Source: Flavobacterium ovatum (GTDB lineage Bacteria > Bacteroidota > Bacteroidia > Flavobacteriales > Flavobacteriaceae). Taken from it: a stretch of 64,000 bases of DNA. The notes under the pieces were generated by a model. The model did not search any database. It worked only from the letters and a program-made list of their open reading frames with translations, and was not told where the DNA came from. Below, one piece after another: positions 18,901 through 25,600 of this stretch. The DNA lies in NCBI RefSeq assembly GCF_040703125.1, contig NZ_CP160035.1:1860001-1924000 (forward strand). Reading direction: 5' to 3'. Made by a program: the position numbers and the translations under genes. Positions within the stretch are counted from its first letter, which is position 1. Each line of letters begins with the position of its first letter.

Positions 18901-21883
18901 TGTTCCCTGATACTCCAGAGATAGCATCAGAAAAAGCGATTGTAGGAGTAGCGCAATTATCGGTTGCTGTTGCTGGTCCGTTAGTTGCAGCAGGAGCTGA
19001 ACTAGCCGAACATCCGATAGTTAAATTCGCAGGCGATAAAGTGAATACTGGTTTGGTTGTATCAGTAACGGTAATCGTTTGTACATAAGATTCTACATTG
19101 GAATTAGCATCCGTAGCGGTCCAAGTTCTCGTGATTGTTTTATTGTTCCCCGTTCCATTAACCACCACATCAGAAAAAGCGATAACAGGAGTAGCGCAAT
19201 TATCAGTTGCAGTTGCTGGTCCGTTAGTTGCAGCAGGAGTTGAACTAGCCGAACATTCGATAGTTAAATTCGCAGGCGATAAAGTGAATACCGGTTTGGT
19301 TGTATCTGTAACGGTAATCGTTTGTACATAAGATTCTACATTGGAATTAGCGTCTGTAGCTGTCCAAGTTCTCGTAATTGTTTTATTGTTCCCTGTTCCA
19401 TTTACCACCACATCAGAAAAAGCGATTGTAGGAGTAGCACAATTATCGGTTGCAGTAGCAGGACCGTTAGTAGCTGCAGGGGCAGCACTTGCGGAACATT
19501 CGATAGTTAAGTTTGCTGGTGATAAAGTGAATACTGGTTTGGTTGTATCAGTAACGGTAATCGTTTGTACATAAGATTCTACATTGGAATTAGCGTCTGT
19601 AGCAGTCCAAGTTCTCGTAATTGTTTTATTGTTTCCTGTTCCATTTACCACCACATCAGAAAAAGCGATAACAGGAGTAGCGCAATTATCAGTTGCTGTT
19701 GCAGGACCGTTAGTTGCAGCAGGAGTTGAACTAGCCGAACATTCGATAGTTAAATTCGCAGGCGATAAAGTGAATACTGGTTTGGTAGTATCAGTAATGG
19801 TAATCGTTTGTACATAAGATTCTACATTGGAATTAGCGTCTGTAGCTGTCCAAGTTCTCGTAATTGTTTTATTGTTACCAGTTCCATTAACCACCACATC
19901 AGAGAAAGCGATAACAGGAGTAGCGCAATTATCGGTTGCTGTTGCAGGACCGTTAGTTGCAGCAGGAGCTGAACTAGCCGAACATTCGATAGTTAAGTTT
20001 GCTGGTGATAAAGTGAATACCGGTTTGGTTGTATCTGTAACGGTAATGGTTTGTATATAGGATTGCACATTGGAATTAGCGTCTGTAGCTGTCCAAGTTC
20101 TCGTAATTGTTTTATTGTTCCCTGTTCCATTTACCACCACATCAGAAAAAGCGATTGTAGGAATATCGCAATTATCGGTTGCTGTTGCAGGACCGTTAGT
20201 TGCAGCAGGAGCAGTACTAGCCGAACATTCGATAGTTAAGTTTGCTGGTGATAAAGTGAATACCGGTTTGGTTGTATCTGTAACGGTAATCGTTTGTACA
20301 TAAGATTCTACATTCGAATTAGCATCTGTAGCTGTCCAAGTTCTCGTAATTGTTTTGTTGTTCCCTGTTCCATTTACCACCACATCAGAAAAAGCGATTG
20401 TAGGAGTAGCGCAATTATCAGTTGCAGTAGCAGGACCGTTAGTTGCAGCAGGAGCAGTACTAGCCGAACATTCGATAGTTAAGTTTGCTGGTGATAAAGT
20501 GAATACCGGTTTGGTTGTATCTGTAACGGTAATCGTTTGTACATAAGATTCTACATTGGAATTAGCGTCTGTAGCTGTCCAAGTTCTCGTAATTGTTTTA
20601 TTGTTCCCCGTTCCATTAACCACCACATCAGAAAAAGCGATAACAGGAGTAGCACAATTATCAGTTGCAGTAGCAGGACCGTTAGTTGCAGCAGTAGCAG
20701 CACTAGCCGAACATTCGATAGTTACATTCGCAGGTGATAAAGTGAATACTGGTTTTGTTGTATCAGTAACGGTAATAGTAAAAACACATTGAACACTGTT
20801 GTTAGCAGCATCTAATGCTGTATAAGTTATAGTTGATGTACCTATGTTGAAATCAGTTGCGTCAATAGCGTTAACGCCTGACCCTGTAGTAACTCCAGTC
20901 ATTATCCAACTAACAGCGGTGATACCACAGTTATCTGAAAAAACAGGTTCTGAAGGGTTTGTATTATAAAAACATTTGTCAGTGTCTGTAGTGAAGTTTC
21001 CGTAGGTTGGACAGGAGGTTACAGTAGGAGATTCTGTGTCAGCACTGACGTTAATAGTCACTGTTTCAATATTTGTTGCTGATGAAGTTGTTGTGACTTC
21101 AAGCGAGATTAAATATTGACCAGAAGTAGTCGGTGTAAATGAAGTTGAAGTAGTTTCAGTATTATGCGCAAGACTACCGTTAGTAATTTCGGATGATGTT
21201 CCGTCTGGATTTCTTACAATCCATTTGTAAGTAACATTTATCTCGGTACCTGTGTAGCCTCCTTTTAGATTTGTTATTATACATTCGGATACTGATGTAG
21301 GGTCTGATGATGGAATAGTAATTTCTGCATTTACATTTCCTCCGGATAGTGCTACTTCACCAAATGTATATACAGTTGACCCTCCACCAACACATGCAGC
21401 ATATCGTTTAGTTCCAATGAATATTTCATCATTATTAGTACATTTACCATCAAATTTACCGCCATTTTCGAGGGTTATCACAGCATTAGAAGGGAGGTTT
21501 AGTTTAACTTTATTTAAGTTAAAGTTTAAAGTTCCACCGTTGATGTCTAAGGTTGAAGTTGCTAATGAAATAGTGTTTGGAGATGAACTAGGGCTTAAAT
21601 TTAGAACACCACCTGTATTAACAACAATTGCACCAGTAGAAGCTGTCGAGAGATTTGTTGAGATGGTAATTGTATGCGTTGATAGAACTGTTATCTGGTA
21701 AGATCCAGATATTTCACCTGGAAAATTTGTAGTTGGTACCCAAGATGAACCATTCCATGTTTTCCAAGAAGTGGCAGTACTCCAATCCCCATTTGCGGAA
21801 GATTGATAATCCCCTATATTCTGTGAGTAAACAGAAAAAGAGATTAAGATTAAGAGTATAAAATATAAGTATTTTTGCTTCAT
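6989..21883 (-). CDS. Giant T9SS-exported HYR/SprB-repeat surface protein (~4964 aa)
   Basis: One uninterrupted frame. ATG at 21883 is preferred over the GTG at 21892 because the signal peptide (MKQKYLYFILLILIS...YSQ) begins there. Order of parts: signal peptide ~1-21; N-terminal beta domain to ~190; a PKD/Ig-like domain ~190-285; one four-Cys HYR domain; 26 tandem 81-residue HYR-like units (bases 14441-20758); further HYR/Ig-like domains (13200-14440); SprB-type repeats (SGGTxPYTYxWNxGxTT...GTYxVTVTDxxGC) in two blocks (12050-13200 and 9950-11340) around a Cys-rich insert (~11370-11830); a LamG-like domain (~9190-9680); a long C-terminal region; and a T9SS type A sorting domain at the end (GVYLVKTKTNKGTFGTTIIIK-like, about the last 85 residues). 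Expected at the cell surface or released; adhesion is inferred. Paralogue of the next giant gene. Confidence 0.93.
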   Translation of the reverse strand: MKQKYLYFILLILISFSVYSQNIGDYQSSANGDWSTATSWKTWNGSSWVPTTNFPGEISGSYQITVLSTHTITISTNLSTASTGAIVVNTGGVLNLSPSSSPNTISLATSTLDINGGTLNFNLNKVKLNLPSNAVITLENGGKFDGKCTNNDEIFIGTKRYAACVGGGSTVYTFGEVALSGGNVNAEITIPSSDPTSVSECIITNLKGGYTGTEINVTYKWIVRNPDGTSSEITNGSLAHNTETTSTSFTPTTSGQYLISLEVTTTSSATNIETVTINVSADTESPTVTSCPTYGNFTTDTDKCFYNTNPSEPVFSDNCGITAVSWIMTGVTTGSGVNAIDATDFNIGTSTITYTALDAANNSVQCVFTITVTDTTKPVFTLSPANVTIECSASAATAATNGPATATDNCATPVIAFSDVVVNGTGNNKTITRTWTATDANSNVESYVQTITVTDTTKPVFTLSPANLTIECSASTAPAATNGPATATDNCATPTIAFSDVVVNGTGNNKTITRTWTATDANSNVESYVQTITVTDTTKPVFTLSPANLTIECSASTAPAATNGPATATDNCDIPTIAFSDVVVNGTGNNKTITRTWTATDANSNVQSYIQTITVTDTTKPVFTLSPANLTIECSASSAPAATNGPATATDNCATPVIAFSDVVVNGTGNNKTITRTWTATDANSNVESYVQTITITDTTKPVFTLSPANLTIECSASSTPAATNGPATATDNCATPVIAFSDVVVNGTGNNKTITRTWTATDANSNVESYVQTITVTDTTKPVFTLSPANLTIECSASAAPAATNGPATATDNCATPTIAFSDVVVNGTGNNKTITRTWTATDANSNVESYVQTITVTDTTKPVFTLSPANLTIECSASSTPAATNGPATATDNCATPVIAFSDVVVNGTGNNKTITRTWTATDANSNVESYVQTITVTDTTKPVFTLSPANLTIGCSASSAPAATNGPATATDNCATPTIAFSDAISGVSGNNKTITRTWTATDANSNVESYVQTITVTDTTKPVFTLSPANVTIECSASAAPAATNGPATATDNCATPVIAFSDVVVNGTGNNKTITRTWTATDANSNVESYVQTITVTDTTKPVFTLSPANLTIECSASTAPAATNGPATATDNCATPVIAYSDVISGVSGNNKTITRTWTATDANSNVESYVQTITITDTTKPVFTLSPANLTIECSASSTPAATNGPATATDNCATPVIAFSDVVVNGTGNNKTITRTWTATDANSNVESYVQTITVTDTTKPVFTLSPANLTIECSASTAPAATNGPATATDNCATPVIAFSDVVVNGTGNNKTITRTWTATDANSNVESYVQTITVTDTTKPVFTLSPANLTIECSASSTPAATNGPATATDNCATPVIAFSDVVVNGTGNNKTITRTWTATDANSNIESYVQTITVTDTTKPVFTLSPANLTIGCSASSAPAATNGPATATDNCATPVIAFSDVVINGTGNNKTITRTWTATDANSNVESYVQTITITDTTKPVFTLSPANVTIECSASTAPAATNGPATATDNCDIPTIAFSDVVVNGTGNNKTITRTWTATDANSNVQSYIQTITVTDTTKPVFTLSPANLTIECSASSTPAATNGPATATDNCATPVIAFSDVVVNGTGNNKTITRTWTATDANSNVESYVQTITITDTTKPVFTLSPANVTIECSASTAPAATNGPATATDNCDIPTIAFSDVVVNGTGNNKTITRTWTATDANSNVQSYIQTITVTDTTKPVFTLSPANLTIECSASSTPAATNGPATATDNCATPVIAFSDVVVNGTGNNKTITRTWTATDANSNVESYVQTITVTDTTKPVFTLSPANLTIECSASSAPAATNGPATATDNCATPTIAFSDVVVNGTGNNKTITRTWTATDANSNVQSYIQTITVTDTTKPVFTLSPANLTIECSASTAPAATNGPATATDNCATPVIAFSDVVVNGTGNNKTITRTWTATDANSNVESYVQTITVTDTTKPVFTLSPANLTIECSASSAPAATNGPATATDNCDIPTIAFSDVVVNGTGNNKTITRTWTATDANSNVESYVQTITVTDTTKPVFTLSPANLTIECSASSTPAATNGPATATDNCATPVIAFSDVVVNGTGNNKTITRTWTATDANSNVESYVQTITVTDTTKPVFTLSPANLTIECSASSAPAATNGPATATDNCATPVIAFSDVVVNGTGNNKTITRTWTATDANSNVESYVQTITVTDTTKPVFTLSPANVTIECSASAAPAATNGPATATDNCATPTIAYADVISGVSGNNNVITRTWTATDANSNVESYVQTITVTDTTKPVFTLSPANLTIECSASLTPAATNGPATATDNCATPVIAFSDVISGVSGNNKTITRTWTATDANSNVQSYIQTITVTDTTKPVFTLSPANLTIECSASSAPAATNGPATATDNCATPVIAYSDVISGVSGNNKTITRTWTATDANSNVQSYIQTITVTDTTKPTLSAIANRNENIGASCSFIIPNYTGLTTAADNCTAVGSITKTQSPVAGTIINGHNTAQIITITANDANGNSETTSFTITLKDVTPPTLTPAVNQNVTLNASCAVTIPDLKGTATDNCTGTVITQNPAVGSTQAAVHNGTISVTVTATDLAGLTDVKTVTLTVKDVTPPNISCPSNILVSNDAGSCTSSVTTTNPIISDNCTISKLTWAYSGVTTASSAATGINYVGTKTFNKGITNVTYSLTDTAGNSSQCTFTVTIVDNENPITPSLPVVTGQCSVTATIPTTTDNCAGVISGTTGNPLTYSTQGTYTINWNFDDGNGNSIVVPQTVIIKDSTNPVTPTLASITWGCNYTPATPTTTDNCSGTITGTTTVSFPITSTTNVPWTFDDGNGNSITINQLITIDPVLISLTSKSDVLCNGGSTGSINVSISGGKLNYIYSWIGPNGFTSNSKNISALKIGTYSLTTTDANGCTAIYNTTINEPTQLGGSINKINITCKDANDGSATINPTGGKTPYTYLWNNGATSQTINNLAPGNYYVDIKDVNNCVFRVNTSFSNPTELIATGSFTQPNCNGGSNGTTSVSVSGGTSPYFYLWSTNAGVGLANVSTVSNLKVGTYSVDITDSSGCSKVVSITVTEPSLLTATISGKLGCFGGTSGSATATPSGGTAPYTYLWNTNVTSQTISGLTAGTYSVVITDAKGCTTTKSVTNAAPTQLLVTATRVNTTGAGASNGSATANPTGGDLPYTYLWNNGQTTKTATGLIAGTYTVTITDNSGCTATTSIKVADPLVLILTTSSACVGEEDIQTLTIVPTIQGGAGPFTYTWNYGNDANTPTTNTGGTKTVKYLTGGTKIITLTVSDSSGQTMTITKSHNLQVCFEYTVDCDRCVSQDYIFDGFYIGDASGTPVAQCNSGTVLPVYIYFNITSSASPKYNLYVIGGYEVTNPFTGITTTKYVEDCLYPSNGIKDNTIPVGSGKGKLLIDNNYICGTQIKITGLFFAWKENWKTDCGPAKPKCYCSGVNYIVDAPLTAAVNKTDVLCFGGSTGIATVTAYGGTAPYTYIWKNASNTTIGTSGTISGLAAGTYTVTVKDSNSITLAPISVTIGQPSNLPTATTTVSNKNGVNVSCFESTDGTATVTATGGTAPYTYSWNTSPAQTTATATSLGIGTYTATVRDANGCQTTKTATLVGPNPMVLSVSPVNPSCFGYNNGSATISVTSGGTGPFTYLWSNGQTTATATNMIANNSYSVTVTDSNNCTSVTNVTLSQPTRLDVPTTRTNTSCFGTATGSATANPTGGTAPYTYLWFNGQTTKTAVNLAAGGPYTVTVTDFKGCSQAAQVLISDAPQITATASSTNATCNGSFDGTASAVANGGTPGYTYSWNTTPVKTTSNISGLAAGTYTATITDSKGCQTTASTTISQPTVLNVTATGVNVVCFGGTGTANVSISGGTSPYDITWSNGQKTNNVTALIAGTYQVTVTDANFCSSTKSVTITQPLEIPNSNAGTNQSPSCGLEIVTLAANNPSYGTGNWSIVSGPSGGNELFSNNASSTSTFYSPNPGTYVLRWTISDGSSCPSKSSDVSITFSTCSTLDFDGIDDNITFKNNIGITSGKFSIEIWIKPSAVNGNTQTILSKRFANNLTSGYDLRLVNNKISFNWNNTGSIVASYNINTNRWYHVSVSFDGSEYKLYIDGILIKTQAGVLPTANTAECIIGGMDQNLTPPFRPINYYKGWVDELRVWNVALNKDQIHQMMNQELENNGNLVKGKVLGLNIDGLSWNNLTAYFQMNQGTPDIANGYLIPNAGIIQGKLRNIDTWQQETAPLPYFTKNSGVWTDTSPSTPWKWGNSVWDMPNGNGIDGSPIDWNIVVSNHDLSSGDKDINVLGLKLTTPNTLFTIANPNQALNENNNGHGLFISHYLLLNGNIDLVGESQLIQKRYYPSPEQISESIFDNASTGNLERDQQGKKNSFNYNYWSSPVTIRGAANNSPYTLNGVLRDGTDSSNPKTIQFNGNAYYADGPLESPIKISTRWVWSYNSKTLATNSELKNYFLWNHIYNYGSLNAGEGFTMKGTGGIAPITSTQNYVFTGKPNSGTITLGLPLEQTYLVGNPYPSALDADEFIKDNIKDCGTCRGTTNAFNGTLYFWDHLGITGNHTLAEYEGGYATYTLMGGTIATVNGDLNSQSGNSGIKAPGRYIPVAQGFFVDAVRDPSITGMTSTVQGGPLVFKNSQRQFVREGTTNSVFMKSSSTGKMKVSNEVEIDKRPKIRLGYISSTGKNRQLLVGSDINTTTQFDLGYDAPMFDLSDDDLYWTINNSPFVIQALPNFDSSQIIPLGMVITKAGLSTIKIDNLENISNNSEIYLHDKVTNVYHDLRISNFAITLPKGKYTDRFSLRFTKETTLSVDENILKDGINVHFVQDMYNLIIKNEMLDTLVEKVSLYNALGQNINNWKIDDTNQINIQLPLKKVSSGVYLVKTKTNKGTFGTTIIIK
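14441..20758 (-). repeat. 26 tandem copies of a 243-bp unit (81-aa HYR-like domain)
   Basis: Each unit starts at TKPVFTLSPAN and ends at TITVTDT. The 26 copies fill exactly 26 x 243 bp with no insertion or deletion. Copies differ by a limited set of alternatives, such as ATPVIAF/DIPTIAF, VVVNGTG/VISGVSG and VESYVQ/VQSYIQ. Units 8 and 14 have IGC where the others have IEC. Units also share synonymous sites, so near-identity extends to DNA level. Confidence 0.97.
16385..17356 (-). repeat. 486-bp higher-order tandem duplication inside the 243-bp array
   Basis: Units 15-16 and units 17-18 of the array are the same two-unit block repeated. By eye the two copies are identical over at least 486 bp, including shared synonymous positions, which points to a recent duplication or gene conversion. 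Confidence 0.85.
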
Positions 21884-22121
21884 AATTATCACTTTTGTTT
21901 AAAAGTTTAGGAATGAACTTTTAGTAAATGGTTGATTTTGTAATAATCTAAAAATGTTTTTGAAAACGGTATTTTTATTTATTTGCTAAAACTTTATACT
22001 AAATCAGAATGATAGTTATTTTATAATTAGAATGTTTTGTCATAAAATTAACAATATTTAACTTCTATTGATTAATTGGTTTAAGTTTTTTTGTAAAAAT
22101 AAAATATTTAATCAATAAAGC

Positions 22122-22150
22122 CGATTAAATGACTTAAAAAACCGATAAAG
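22122..22150 (-). promoter_or_regulatory. Direct-repeat element upstream of giant gene 1
   Basis: CGATTAAAT and CGATAAAG lie with starts 21 bp apart (plus-strand wording), about 240-265 bases before the ATG. The same arrangement occurs at a similar distance upstream of the second giant gene (34479-34508). Candidate activator site. Confidence 0.4.
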
Positions 22151-22440
22151 TGCATTTTTTACACATTTTGTAATATATGACTTACCCGTAAAAACCCCTA
22201 AGGTTTTAAATATATATTTATTGTAAGGTATTGTGTTTTGTTTATAAAGATTTGATTTTGTGGAATATGCTATTCATTACTTTTTTGAAGGTCTTATTTA
22301 AAATCATATTAGGGAGTTGATAAAAGGAAAAGGTACCAGAAGTTTTGTTAAGAATTATTTATGACATAAGATATTGATTGACTATTCCTAAATAATCGGA
22401 ATTCATTGTTTAACATTAGTAAATTAGAGAATAGGATAAA

Positions 22441-22472
22441 TAAAAAACCGTCTCAATTTTTATATGAGACGG
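22441..22472 (-). terminator. Terminator of giant gene 2
   Basis: Inverted repeat CCGTCTCA/TGAGACGG (22448-22455 and 22465-22472). On the minus strand it is followed directly by a run of T, the form of an intrinsic terminator, about 195 bases after the stop codon of the 3862-codon gene. Confidence 0.75.
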
Positions 22473-22618
22473 CTACCTAATGAAATATTTTTGTTTAATA
22501 ACCTGTATCTATTATTTTGTACTAGTCACAAATAATAAGATATTCTGATACTAGGGTTTAGGAGTAATAAGTGTTATTTATTCAGGGGCTAATTTTCTTT
22601 TTTTTGTAATTCATCCTT

Positions 22619-22665
22619 GCAGACTTTAAGTCTGCCAACCAAATCTATGGACTTTAAGTCCATGG
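22619..22665. repeat. Pair of palindromes sharing a GACTTTAAGTC core
   Basis: Two near-perfect palindromes, at 22619-22635 and 22645-22665, share the 11-base core GACTTTAAGTC with centres 28 bp apart. The second abuts the stop codon of giant gene 2. Both can form stem-loops in the mRNA 3' end. This may be a small dispersed palindromic repeat; no other copy was noticed in the window. Confidence 0.5.
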
Positions 22666-22666
22666 T

Positions 22667-25600
22667 TTAGTTGATGATTATCTTAGTGTCAAAACTACCT
22701 TGGTTAGTTTTTGTTTTCACAATATAAACACCAGAGCTTACTTTTTTAATAGGCAATTGAATGGTTTCTTGATTTGATTTGTCAATTTCCCAGGTTTTTA
22801 TGATTTGGCCCAATGAATTAAATAATGTTACTTTTTTGACGATATCGTTTTCAATGTAATTATTAATATTTATGCTGTACGATTCTTTTGAAAAATAAAT
22901 TTTGACACCTTCTTTTAGTGAGTTTTCTTCTGTACTTGGTAGGATATCTTTTTCAAATCGTAAACTAAATCGATTGGTATATTTTCCAGTTGGAAGCATA
23001 ATTGAAAAACCACTAGTTCTTAAATCATGATATTGATCAGTCTCTTTGTCATAGATAAAAATGTTCAAGTCATTAGAGATGTTTTCTAAATTATCAATTT
23101 TAATTGTAGATAATCCCGCTTTTGAGATTGATATGCCTAAAGGAATTATTTGGTCATCTTCAAAATTAGGTACACCTTGAATAACAAATGGGCTATTTTT
23201 AATTATCCAATATAAATCATCATCATTCATATCAAACATGGGAGCATCATAACCTAAATCAAATTGCTGAGTAGTGTTTTTATCACTACCTACCAATAAT
23301 TGTCGGTATTTGCCTGTAGCTGAATTATATCCAAGTCTTATTTTAGGTCTTAGATCAATTTTTATCTCATTTGATTCTTTTGTTTTTCCAGAAACACCAG
23401 GTTTCATAAATGTTGAATTATTATTTCCTTCTCTATAAAATGCACGTTGGTTATTTTTAAAAACTAATGGACCTCCTTGAACAGAAGTAGTACTTCCTAT
23501 TATCGAAGTTTCCAAAGCTGCATCAACAAAGAATCCTTGAGCAACTGGAATATAACGCCCAGGAGCTTTGGTTCCTTGATTTCCACTTTGTGAGTTTAAA
23601 TCACCATTCACTCTTGCAATTGTGCCCCCCATAAGAGTGTAGGTAGCGTAGCCTCCCTCATATTCCGCTAGAATATGATTCGCTGTTATTCCTAAATGAT
23701 CCCAAAAATAAAGAGCGCCATTAAAGGTATTTGCTGTTCCTCTGCAAGTAGCACAATCTTTGAGGTTATCTTTTATAAACTCATCTGCATCTAGTGCTGA
23801 AGGATATGGGTTTCCTACTAAATAAGTTTGTTCCAGAGGTAAACCTAAGGTAATTGTTCCAGAGTTAGGTTTACCTGTAAATACATAATTTTGTGTAACG
23901 GTAAGAGGAGCAGTTCCTCCTGTTCCTTTCATAGTAAATCCTTCACCTGTATTTAAAGAACCATAATTATAGATGTGATTCCATAAGTAGTAATTTTGCA
24001 ATTCAGAATTTGAAGCCAACGTTTTAGAATTGTAAGACCAGATCCAACGAGTACTAATTTTTATAGGACTTTCTACGGGGCCATCAGCAGCAAAAGCAGT
24101 TGTAACAAAACTTATATTTTTTGGACTTGAAGAAACTGTTCCGTCTTTTAAAACACCATTCAAAGTATAAGGCGAGTTATTTGCTGCACCTCTAATGCTT
24201 ACAGGTGAAGTCCAATAGTTATAATTGAAACTATTTTTTTTGCCTTGTTGATCTCGTTCAATATACCCAGTACTAGTTTCTTCAAAAATGCTTTCACTAT
24301 ATTGAGTTGGATAGCTATAGTATCTTTTTTGAATCAATTGTGATTCCCCTATCAAGTCTATGAAGCCATTTAATTTTAAATAGTGTGTAATCCATAGCAT
24401 ATGTCCTGAATTTGTTTCATCTTGGATTCCTGGGGCGGTCACTATAAGTTCAGTGCCAGTATTCATGATAAAACCTAATAAGCTAATATCTTTATCATCA
24501 TTATTTAAATTATTTGAATTAACAACAATATTCCAATCAATTGGGTCACCATTAACTCCCGTGCTGTTAGGGTAATCCCAAACACTACTTCCATATAACC
24601 ATGGCGTTGTGGACGCCCCTCTGTCTTTCCAGTTTCCATTTCTAATAGTTGTATAAGGTAATGGTGCTGTTTCCTGCTGCGAGGTATTGATGTTAAATAA
24701 TCTTCCGTCAACACCTTTGCCTGCAAAAGGTCTTAGATAACCACAATTAAGATCATCCATTCTATAGTAGCCTATTAAATTTGCCCACGTTAATCCGTTG
24801 ACGTCTATTGGTATAATGGTACCACGCACCATTGCTCCATTAGAGTTTACTTCTTGATTCATCATTTGATGAAGTTGATCTTTATTTATGGCTGTATTCC
24901 ATATGCGTATTTCATCAATCCAACCTTTATAATAATTTATGGGTTGATTTGGATTGCCGTTACGATCCATAGCTCCTAATAAACAGTTGTTGTTATTTGT
25001 TATAGGTGCACTACCTGTGGTTGAATTAACTTCGATTCCGTCTAAGTATAATTTATAAGTAGTACCGTCAAAAGTAACGGCTACATGATACCATCTAGAA
25101 GTGTTAATAGGATAAGGGGAAGATATATTACCTCCGTTATTCCAATTAAACGAAATGTAATTATTGCTATCTAATCTTAAATCGTAACCATTTGGACTAC
25201 TTAAGTTATCACCATTTCGTTTGGTTAAAATTGATTTTATATTGTTAGGGGGTGTAGATTGTGGTTCTGGTTTAACCCAAACTCCGATAGAAAATGAACT
25301 AGATAAATTATAATTGTTTCTGAAATTTACAAAGTCATCTTGACCGTCGAAATCGATAACATTACAATTCGCTAAAGTTACTTGAACAAGGGCTTCACAA
25401 GTAGCTACTTTCCATTTAAGAGTGTAGGTTCCAGCGGCTCCAGTAAAAGTTGCTTTAGGATCATTTACATTAGGAGAAAAGTTTCCAATTCCACAAGCAT
25501 TTCCGGGCCCGTTTACTATAGACCATGTTCCTCCTGCTTGTGTACCAGGATCGTCACTGAAATTGTCAAGATCGCGAGGATAGGATCCATTTGCTTTATT

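Larger units (their letters stand above)
21884..22666. other. Intergenic region between the two giant genes
   Basis: About 780 bases of AT-rich DNA with no supportable ORF. From left to right it holds the 5' leader and presumed promoter of the downstream giant gene, a 21-bp-spaced direct repeat (22122-22150), a minus-strand terminator (22441-22472) and two palindromes (22619-22665) next to the stop codon of the upstream giant gene. The terminator suggests the two giant genes are transcribed separately. Confidence 0.6.

Noticed and set aside
14766..20792. Many plus-strand ORFs of 62-78 codons at 243-bp spacing
   Set aside because: They are antisense frames of the 243-bp coding repeat, kept open by the repeated sequence; they lack independent starts, signals or differences from unit to unit.
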